The position numbers were made by a program, and so were the translations under genes. Below the pieces are notes generated by a model, which was given only the letters and a program-made list of their open reading frames with translations, was not told the DNA's origin and did not search any database. 5,111 bases of DNA from Bacteroidales bacterium (lineage in GTDB: Bacteria; Bacteroidota; Bacteroidia; Bacteroidales; ML635J-15). Positions 1-5,111 of the stretch are shown piece after piece. The stretch is taken from contig JAQVPT010000264.1 in NCBI GenBank assembly GCA_028701945.1, positions 1 through 5,111 on the forward strand, written 5' to 3'. The stretch's first letter is position 1; every line of letters begins with the position of its first letter.

Positions 1-1830
1 GTGGTATAGCTCTATCATGCTTTTATCGAAATATCCAAATGACTCTAACACATAATCGGGTCTGTTATATCTGATGTCGAATTGTTTGGCAGGAAAAACC
101 TTACTATCAAAATTAAATCCTAGACCTGTAAGAGCGTCACCTGTAGCCATGTAGTAGTTGTCTGGAGTAATAAATATCAATTTCCCCATATCCACAACAT
201 AAATATTTAGTAGTTTCTCGCCTGTTTCTAGATTCCAGATTATCATTGAGGCATCTTCGCCCGAGCTTATCAGATAATTTTTGCCTGTGATTAACTCAAA
301 GTCGTTAATATATCCTCTGTGTCCAGTAAACTTGGTGGTTTTACCTGCTTTGGTTTTACGTTCAATCTCAAAGCCTCTACAAGTATAAGTGTCGCCATTT
401 GCTGGATTTGTCTTAATAATGTAATCAGATGTTGTTGTTTTATCATAAATTTCTTCAATGACTAACAGATTAGCTGGTGGGTTTTTTGCAAAAATACTAC
501 TAGTGCTGGTTTGGTCTTTTTCTGTATATCCTGTAATTGTTGTACTAAATCTTACGGCTTTATTTTGGTCTTCGCCCCAACCATAAAATTCTTTGTCGTT
601 TGCAAAAAGTAATTGTTTAAAAATATGTACATTGTTTTTAGACATAAGTCCAAGATCAGCTTTTTTGGGTTTTCTTTCTTCTTTAGATTTATTAATATTT
701 AGATTGTTTATTGACGCAACTTTTAACACTGGATTTGTCAAACCCCATTTACCGCCAGAGTATGCAATTGATTTGCCATCAGGGCTTATTGCGACTGAAT
801 AAACATTCTCGTCAAACCAGATTTCGCTTTTATCTTCGTTTGTAGCTTTCTCTTGGATACTTTGAATATTGAAAGTTTGCTTTACTTTTGATGTGTTTGG
901 TTGTAATCTAAATTTTTGCAAAACGGTTTTATTTTCAAAATCTACTATTGCCGCCACATTGTCGCTTCCAGCAGTGCCTGTAATATTTGAATTTGGTGAA
1001 AAACAAATATCGTTAATAACTCCATTATGCGCATTTACTCCTTGACAACTAATTTTATCATTTTCGAATTTTAAGAGATACGCAAAGCCTAGTTCATCAC
1101 CAAAAGCAATAAGGCTATCGTTAGGATGAGAGATTATAGCCGATACGTTAAAACTTCTTGGTATAACACGTTTTTCAAATTTAAAATCGGGAAGACTCCA
1201 TACGGAAATAGATCTGTCAGATGAGGCTATTGCAACAAATTTACCATCAGCAGAAAAGTCAATGTCGTTAACGCTCAAAAAATGGGTATTATCAAATTCT
1301 TTAAGACTTAGATTTTTATTGCAAAAATAAACACATCCTCGTTCATCGCCTGCAACAACATAATTTCCGTCAATCGAATTTGCGGCAAAAGTAAACTGCG
1401 AGTATGCGTCTCGATTAAAGAGAGATTTACTTCCTTTTTTTAATACTGCACCGTGTATTTTAAAGTCATTACTTAGCATTTTTCGTTGCATTTTACCCGA
1501 ACCATCTTCAAGCGTTAGTGTTTTCATGTCAAATTTGTAGGTCTTCGATATGGTTGCAAGTCTTAAGCTGTTTTCGCTATCAAAACTTAGAGCCATTACT
1601 AATTTGTCGCCAGGAATTTTTAGTCTGTAAAACATTTTACCGCTGATAATGTCGTTAATTACCAATTCGTTATTTATGTCTATACTTGCGATATATCTGC
1701 TTGTTGGATCCCATTCAACATATAAAATTGCACCCGAATGACCAGCTTGTACAACAGGCACTATCTCTTGTGAGAATAATGCAGCAAGGCTGATAGTCAA
1801 TATCATTATTGTTAAAAACATCTTTTTCAT
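1..1830 (-). CDS. Secreted WD40-repeat protein, 3' end cut off; probable N-terminal part of a WD40-caspase (peptidase C14) fusion
   Basis: The frame is open from ATG (complement of 1828-1830) to the window edge, giving 610 residues without a stop. Residues 1-21 form a signal peptide (MKKMFLTI..., hydrophobic core, ending AALFSQ), so the protein is exported. WD40-like blades are visible at about 31-65 (HSGAILYVEWDP), 162-178, 183-217 (VNDIDFSADGKFVAIASSD, ending SVW), 227-260, 265-302 (AHNGVINDICFSPN), 342-360 (VYSVAISPDGKSIAYSGG) and 501-541 (FTGHRGYINDF, then SSGEDASMIIWNLETGE). This suggests one or two beta-propellers, which usually serve as protein-binding platforms. A Lys/Glu-rich linker lies at 378-393. 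Residues 551-610 contain ITPDNYYMATGDAL, KQFDIRYNRPDYVLESFG and SMIELYH. I recall this pattern from Bacteroidetes proteins, just before a C-terminal caspase-like domain, but no His/Cys catalytic dyad is in the window, so peptidase activity is inference. The gene follows the barrel gene by 11 bp with only a weak purine stretch (AGAGAC) before the ATG, suggesting one transcript. WD40 call firm; caspase call moderate. Confidence 0.85.
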   Translation of the reverse strand, partial: MKKMFLTIMILTISLAALFSQEIVPVVQAGHSGAILYVEWDPTSRYIASIDINNELVINDIISGKMFYRLKIPGDKLVMALSFDSENSLRLATISKTYKFDMKTLTLEDGSGKMQRKMLSNDFKIHGAVLKKGSKSLFNRDAYSQFTFAANSIDGNYVVAGDERGCVYFCNKNLSLKEFDNTHFLSVNDIDFSADGKFVAIASSDRSISVWSLPDFKFEKRVIPRSFNVSAIISHPNDSLIAFGDELGFAYLLKFENDKISCQGVNAHNGVINDICFSPNSNITGTAGSDNVAAIVDFENKTVLQKFRLQPNTSKVKQTFNIQSIQEKATNEDKSEIWFDENVYSVAISPDGKSIAYSGGKWGLTNPVLKVASINNLNINKSKEERKPKKADLGLMSKNNVHIFKQLLFANDKEFYGWGEDQNKAVRFSTTITGYTEKDQTSTSSIFAKNPPANLLVIEEIYDKTTTSDYIIKTNPANGDTYTCRGFEIERKTKAGKTTKFTGHRGYINDFELITGKNYLISSGEDASMIIWNLETGEKLLNIYVVDMGKLIFITPDNYYMATGDALTGLGFNFDSKVFPAKQFDIRYNRPDYVLESFGYFDKSMIELYH

Positions 1831-1841
1831 GTCTCTATGTT

Positions 1842-2603
1842 TTATTGCTTATAATATTGTAAAACTCGTGAATCATCTTTTTTACCCATAGGTACCAAAT
1901 AACTTATCCCAATTCCTCCATATCCTCGTAGTGCAGGTTCATCTGTATAAGTGGTTAATGTCGAAGCAGTATAAAAAATATTTGTTGCAAGAAATCGTCC
2001 CATGTAAATGTCGAAAGTAATTTTAGGACTTACATGAAAACCAAGATTTGCAAGATTTGAGAAAACAGTTTTTTGTGTAAAACTAAGGCGGTCTGCAGTG
2101 CCATTTTGTGTTGCATCATATTCAATTAGATCCGCTTTATCTTTTGTTGTAAGTGTTATACTATTGGAGACAGGCAATCTGAAGTCTATTCCGCCACCTA
2201 TTGCAAAATGAACAGATTTAATGTAAAAGTGAAGTTTATATATTAGTTCAATTTTTGGAGTTATCATAAAAGAGCTTAATCTAAGACTGTCGCTATTTGT
2301 TGAAGTATTTAGCATTCCTTTGTCGAGGTCGAGTTCATAATTTGAGCTTACAAATTCTAAACCTGGAGTAAACACAAAGCGGTTTCTTTTGTATCCGACA
2401 TCAAACGGAAATCCCAAACCGAGACAACTTCCATTAGTTTCTCGTGCTGTTGCAGTGTAATCTTCACCACTGTAATGAATGGTAAAATCGTCTCCTTTTG
2501 ATAAAAAGCCATAGGAGAAACTGGCAGTATATCCTCTGATTATCTGCTGCGAAAAACCAGCTGTAGAAACCATCAGTAAAAATATTATCAATACTCTTTT
2601 CAT
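1842..2603 (-). CDS. Exported outer-membrane beta-barrel-like protein, 253 aa
   Basis: I do not recognise a named family. The start is the ATG at the complement of 2601-2603, because it opens a clear signal peptide (MKRVLIIFLLMVSTAGFSQQ, cleavage probably near residues 16-18). The ATG 48 bases upstream (2651) would add 16 residues with no signal-peptide logic. The mature part alternates aromatic/hydrophobic and polar residues in strand-like blocks separated by Gly/Asn/Asp turns, for example YTASFSYGF (25-33), LGLGFPFDVGYKRNRFVFTPGLEF (61-84 in two strands), MITPKIELIYKLHFYI, HFAIGGGIDFRLP, LGFHVSPKITFDIYMG and, near the C-terminus, YGGIGISYLVPMG. This is the look of an 8-stranded-class outer-membrane barrel (OMP_b-brl-like), ending in a short charged tail (KKDDSRVLQYYKQ). 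It probably sits in the outer membrane, with structural, transport or anchoring roles all possible. It is the first gene of a likely two-gene operon, with the WD40 protein immediately downstream; the pairing hints at an envelope assembly. The gene appears intact and ends in TAA. Confidence 0.8.
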   Translation of the reverse strand: MKRVLIIFLLMVSTAGFSQQIIRGYTASFSYGFLSKGDDFTIHYSGEDYTATARETNGSCLGLGFPFDVGYKRNRFVFTPGLEFVSSNYELDLDKGMLNTSTNSDSLRLSSFMITPKIELIYKLHFYIKSVHFAIGGGIDFRLPVSNSITLTTKDKADLIEYDATQNGTADRLSFTQKTVFSNLANLGFHVSPKITFDIYMGRFLATNIFYTASTLTTYTDEPALRGYGGIGISYLVPMGKKDDSRVLQYYKQ

Positions 2604-2620
2604 AATATATATTTTATGCA

Positions 2621-2633
2621 AGCAATTTTTGCT
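2621..2633. repeat. Short inverted repeat in the leader of the barrel gene
   Basis: AGCAA-TTT-TTGCT forms a 5-bp stem with a 3-base loop, about 18 bases upstream of the barrel-gene ATG on the minus strand. In RNA it could form a small hairpin near the ribosome-binding region. It is short, and chance occurrence is quite possible. Confidence 0.25.
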
Positions 2634-2685
2634 AAATTTGGTAAAACACATTCGTTATTTAATACAACTAGCTCTTTTGTTAGCA

Positions 2686-2712
2686 CAAATTTAAGATATA
2701 TTTGAATACAAA
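2686..2712 (-). promoter_or_regulatory. Candidate Bacteroidetes promoter for the barrel-WD40 operon
   Basis: Read on the minus strand, 2693-2686 is TAAATTTG, a full match to the Bacteroidetes -7 consensus TAnnTTTG. A TTTG lies upstream at 2712-2709, separated by 15 bases; the known -33 element is usually somewhat farther away (about 17-23 bases), so this spacing is short. Initiation would fall near 2680, giving a leader of roughly 75-80 bases before the ATG at 2603. In so A/T-rich a sequence the motif can occur by chance. Confidence 0.4.
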
Positions 2713-2777
2713 TGGGAAATTAGTCGAAAAAAAACAATTTCTTGGTTGTTTCTTTGTGAAATATGATACTAATGTCG

Positions 2778-2807
2778 ATTTGTCAAGTGAAGTAACATTT
2801 GTCAAAT
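2778..2807. repeat. Direct repeat ATTTGTCAA x2, possible operator
   Basis: ATTTGTCAA occurs at 2778-2786 and again at 2797-2805, 19 bases start to start, close to two helical turns. The second copy extends to ATTTG-T-CAAAT (2797-2807), a perfect 5-bp-arm palindrome; the first copy differs from this by one base. A pair of near-palindromes between divergent promoters is a layout that can bind a dimeric regulator. No regulator gene is in the window, so function is inference. Confidence 0.35.
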
Positions 2808-2903
2808 TGTGTTTTCTAGCAAATTATTATCAAAATTAGTAGTTGGGTTTGTGTCTATTATAAAATAAATGTAAAAAAGATATAATTATTACGTATAATG
2901 TAT

Positions 2904-2911
2904 TAACTTTG
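2904..2911 (+). promoter_or_regulatory. Candidate -7 promoter element for the glycoside hydrolase frame
   Basis: TAACTTTG fits the Bacteroidetes -7 consensus TAnnTTTG. Initiation would be near 2916-2918, leaving a short leader of about 20 bases before ATG 2938. I see no convincing TTTG/TTG -33 element at the proper distance; the nearest TTTG (2848-2851) is too far upstream. The promoter may therefore be weak or need an activator, or the match may be fortuitous. If it is real, transcription begins at the ATG 2938 leader, supporting that leader as the original start of the gene. Confidence 0.45.
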
Positions 2912-2921
2912 TTTAGTTAAA

Positions 2922-2934
2922 TTCTAAACTAGAA
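2922..2934. repeat. Short inverted repeat just before ATG 2938
   Basis: TTCTA-AAC-TAGAA is a 5-bp inverted repeat with a 3-base centre, ending 3 bases before the ATG and lying just downstream of the predicted transcription start. It could act as an operator half-site pair or a tiny 5' hairpin. The statistical support is weak. Confidence 0.25.
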
Positions 2935-2937
2935 ATT

Positions 2938-3003
2938 ATGAAAAAAATCGTTATTTGTACTGCAATCCTTGCAGTTGTTGGCATTGTCTTTGTGGGGGGG
3001 TAA
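2938..3003 (+). pseudogene. Signal-peptide leader of the glycoside hydrolase, ended by an in-frame TAA
   Basis: ATG 2938 opens a 21-codon leader, MKKIVICTAILAVVGIVFVGG, with the positively charged start and long hydrophobic core of a Sec signal peptide. It runs into TAA at 3001-3003 immediately after seven consecutive G (2994-3000). The same frame continues as IALGQNYSAE..., where ALGQ looks like the expected signal-peptidase region, so the leader and downstream enzyme clearly belonged to one gene. Lengthening or shortening the G run by one does not repair the frame: six G leads to TAG within a few codons and eight G leads to TGA about ten codons on. Changing only the first base of the TAA would give a sense codon. 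It is either a real nonsense mutation or a base-call/assembly error in the homopolymer. Confidence 0.75.
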
Positions 3004-3054
3004 ATTGCCTTAGGACAAAATTATTCTGCTGAAATTGATAATCAATTTGTTTAT

Positions 3055-5111
3055 ATGCGTAATGATAAATTCCATTATAAGACTGAGGAATTTTATTTGA
3101 AAACTTGTAATTACTTAATAGATATGTTCTTAGATGACAATGATGAACTAGTTGTTACACCATCTATAAATTATTTTGATAAATATGGTAATGCATTATG
3201 GGGTGATATTACTCTACCAGAAAATCAGCTAGATGCAGATAAATATTTTAAAGCACATTTTACTGCGCTTAAAAAGATGGGTTTTAATAGCGTAAGGATT
3301 ATGGGTTGTCAAGTTGAACGCAGATATGATACTGATATTTTGACAACACGTTTATATTTTAAAAATCATGAACAGGGCCAAGTAAATCCTGATCCTGCAA
3401 GTAATGATAATACATACGGTATAAGAGATTGGGAGATATTAACTGATTTGGAAAGCGAAAATGGTAAAGAGTTCTATTTGCAAGCTATGCATGTTGTCTT
3501 AGACGCTGCACAGGAGTGTGGATTAAAAGTTGTTTGGGTTATGGGTTGGGAATACCAATATGTAGATGTAAATGATAACAAGACTTGGCGTAGTTTACTC
3601 ACGCCACCAAACCACACAATAAACCAACAGTTTTGTAGTTTTCTGCACGATGTTGCTACTGAATTTAAAGATAATACAACATTAATTTGTTATGATTTAT
3701 TTAATGAATTACTGTCTTTTGATGGAGAATATGGTTGCTCCGATACATTTCAGCTTAGTCATTCTGTAAAAGAATTGGTAGCTAGTATTAAAGCTACTGA
3801 TAAAAACCATGCTATCACAGTTGGACTTCATTCAATAAGTGAATTTTTCCACCTTGGTGTAGAGCCGTTTAAACATTGTGATGTTTATAGCTTTCATATA
3901 TATGAGGGCAACTATAGCAATCATTCGGCTTTGATTGGTCAAATTACAAATAGACAATTATATTATTTTAATAAAACAATTCCGTTTCCTTGGATGATAG
4001 GGGAAACAGATAGTAATACTAATGAAAATACTGAAAGCGAGTTGGTTCAGCGAGATTATGCATACATTACACAACAACAAAGTGTAAATTGTAATTCACT
4101 TGGATATTCTTGGTGGCAATTCTATGATAATGCACCAGGGGCGGGAGCAAACAGATTAGGGCTTTTAAGATGCGATGGAGGTACTGAGAATGTGGTTTTA
4201 AATGAAGACGAGAATAATTCTGTAAATATATATGGTGATTATAAAAAGATAGTTGATTATAATAACCAAGGAACAGCAGGTTTAAATATTAGTATCTTTA
4301 ATTGTGGCTTTTCACAGAATAGTTGTGAGTTTTTGAGTAACCCATACGATTATTATATGTATCCTCATATTGCTGACAATGTTAGTACCCACAAATGGAA
4401 AGGAAAAGTTGAATGTGATAATTCCGCTATTAAAGATGCTGTAGTAAAAGTAAGTGTAAATTATCCAGATATGGATGGTAGCTTAGTTGACTTTTTTACG
4501 TTTACAAAAATTGACGGCACTTATGAAATTGATATACCAACAACTGATTATACGGCTAGTATAACGGTTGCGAAATATGGGTATGCGACTAGTGCAGCCA
4601 AAAAAAATATCCCTAATTGGGTAACAGGAGTTATTCCAACATCATTTGATATCGTTCCAAGTGTTTTGCCTACAAAAGAGAATTATAATATAGATTATAT
4701 TGTAAGTGAAGGGATACCTCGAACTATTACAAAGCCAACAATGATAAAAAAAGATATTATTGTAAATAATAATACAAGTTTAACAATTTCGGCTTCTGTC
4801 TTTTTAGATGACAATTCAAAAATTAAAGTCTTACCCGGAGGTAAACTAATTCTCGAAGACGGAGCGGTTCTTTCTGCAATTCATCAAAATTGGCAAGGAA
4901 TAGAAATTACTGGTGTAACTGGTAATTCTGCCGAAATACATACTGCGGGGGATAATATAATTGCAAAAGCTGTTTTGGGAATAACTTCTGAAAACAATGT
5001 GATAATTGACATAAATAATACAAAATTTATTAACAATAATAATGATATCATTGCAACAGGTAATGCACAGCCAATACAAATAAATAATGCTTTATTTACA
5101 ACAACAGAACA
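3055..5111 (+). CDS. Glycoside hydrolase, clan GH-A / GH5-like, with accessory C-terminal domains; 5' interrupted and 3' cut off
   Basis: The frame is open from 3004 to the window end. The first ATG after the stop is 3055, but the natural start was probably ATG 2938, and numbering here counts from that ATG with the stop as codon 22. A TIM-barrel glycosidase covers about 35-420. Visible motifs are a strand-2 Arg (FNSVRIMG, R120), GLKVVWVMGWEYQ (strand 3), YDLFNE with acid/base Glu 257 (codon 3706), FHIY (H320, Y322), WMIGETD with nucleophile Glu 356 (codon 4003) and GYSWWQF (W392-393) on strand 8. The two Glu lie 99 residues apart, as expected for retaining GH5-type enzymes. The N-terminal block ending FYLKTCNY resembles mannanase-like members, but the substrate (beta-mannan or beta-glucan) cannot be decided. 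About 487-556 is a carboxypeptidase-regulatory-like beta-sandwich (WKGKV, AVVKVSV, DGTYEIDIP, YTASITVAKYGYAT). From about 602 an Asn-rich, beta-helix-like region begins (VLPGGKLILEDGAVLSA, WQGIEITG), typical of large secreted Bacteroidetes proteins. A C-terminal secretion signal, perhaps type IX, may lie beyond the edge. All catalytic residues are intact, but without the leader the product would stay in the cytoplasm. Confidence 0.8.
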   Translation, partial: MRNDKFHYKTEEFYLKTCNYLIDMFLDDNDELVVTPSINYFDKYGNALWGDITLPENQLDADKYFKAHFTALKKMGFNSVRIMGCQVERRYDTDILTTRLYFKNHEQGQVNPDPASNDNTYGIRDWEILTDLESENGKEFYLQAMHVVLDAAQECGLKVVWVMGWEYQYVDVNDNKTWRSLLTPPNHTINQQFCSFLHDVATEFKDNTTLICYDLFNELLSFDGEYGCSDTFQLSHSVKELVASIKATDKNHAITVGLHSISEFFHLGVEPFKHCDVYSFHIYEGNYSNHSALIGQITNRQLYYFNKTIPFPWMIGETDSNTNENTESELVQRDYAYITQQQSVNCNSLGYSWWQFYDNAPGAGANRLGLLRCDGGTENVVLNEDENNSVNIYGDYKKIVDYNNQGTAGLNISIFNCGFSQNSCEFLSNPYDYYMYPHIADNVSTHKWKGKVECDNSAIKDAVVKVSVNYPDMDGSLVDFFTFTKIDGTYEIDIPTTDYTASITVAKYGYATSAAKKNIPNWVTGVIPTSFDIVPSVLPTKENYNIDYIVSEGIPRTITKPTMIKKDIIVNNNTSLTISASVFLDDNSKIKVLPGGKLILEDGAVLSAIHQNWQGIEITGVTGNSAEIHTAGDNIIAKAVLGITSENNVIIDINNTKFINNNNDIIATGNAQPIQINNALFTTTE

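Larger units (their letters stand above)
2604..2937. other. Divergent intergenic region, no gene seen
   Basis: This 334-bp stretch separates the leftward barrel/WD40 pair from the rightward glycoside hydrolase frame. I found no credible coding frame, tRNA or rRNA. It is strongly A/T-rich, with an A8 tract at 2727-2734. It contains candidate promoter motifs for each direction, a 9-bp direct repeat and two short inverted repeats, each listed separately. No intrinsic terminator is expected here, because both flanking genes start in this region. Confidence 0.8.

Noticed and set aside
593..802. 69-codon plus-strand reading frame
   Set aside because: It lies entirely antisense to the well-supported WD40 gene, has no promoter or recognisable protein features, and its composition follows from the opposite strand.
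2633..2640. Plus-strand TAAATTTG as a second promoter for the glycosidase
   Set aside because: It fits the -7 consensus but lies about 300 bases upstream of the gene, lacks a TTTG/TTG at the right distance, and sits in the leader of the opposite operon.
2604..2651. Upstream ATG start (complement of 2649-2651) for the barrel protein
   Set aside because: It would place 16 extra residues before an obvious signal peptide, while the ATG at 2603 begins exactly at the Lys-Arg of that signal peptide.
2994..3000. G7 run as a phase-variation switch
   Set aside because: The frame is the same on both sides, and adding or removing one G leads to a nearby stop, so slippage by one base cannot turn the gene on; only a base substitution or loss of a whole codon would.
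3001..3003. Alternative genetic code reading TAA as an amino acid
   Set aside because: The barrel gene in the same window ends in TAA just before the next gene start, and no other in-frame TAA is seen in the long frames, so TAA behaves as a normal stop.
4846..5079. 77-codon minus-strand reading frame rich in Ile, Asn, Tyr and Cys
   Set aside because: It is antisense to the beta-helix-like part of the glycosidase frame; its odd composition is what the complement of Asn/Ile-rich codons gives.

Overview
The window looks like a fragment of an AT-rich Bacteroidetes (probably Bacteroidales-like) genome. Three things suggest this: Bacteroidetes-type -7 promoter motifs (TAnnTTTG), A/T-rich start regions without strong Shine-Dalgarno sequences, and protein types common in that phylum (an outer-membrane beta-barrel, a secreted WD40 protein of the caspase-linked type, and a multidomain secreted glycoside hydrolase). 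This assignment is inference from style and protein family; no taxonomic marker gene is present.

Left part, minus strand (1-2603): two genes in tandem, 11 bp apart, read right to left and probably co-transcribed. The first (1842-2603) encodes a 253-residue exported protein that looks like a small outer-membrane beta-barrel. The second (1-1830, cut by the window edge) encodes 610 residues of a secreted WD40 beta-propeller protein. Its last ~60 visible residues match the linker that, in Bacteroidetes proteins I recall, lies between the WD40 part and a C-terminal caspase-like (peptidase C14) domain. That domain would lie beyond the left edge.

Middle (2604-2937): a 334-bp divergent intergenic region with no gene. 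It holds candidate promoters for both directions, a repeated ATTTGTCAA element whose second copy is a perfect small palindrome, and two short inverted repeats next to the two starts.

Right part, plus strand (2938-5111, cut by the window edge): a long secreted-enzyme reading frame. It has a clan GH-A (GH5-like) glycosidase domain, a small carboxypeptidase-regulatory-like beta-sandwich, and the start of an Asn-rich beta-helix-like region. Its signal peptide (from ATG 2938) is interrupted by an in-frame TAA at 3001-3003, directly after a run of seven G. The frame is identical before and after the stop and stays open to the window end. It is therefore a single nonsense lesion, a sequence error or a recoding event rather than a frameshift. 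This is the most notable feature of the window.

Functionally, the three genes suggest cell-envelope and secreted functions. The sequence does not show that the divergent enzyme gene and the left operon act together.
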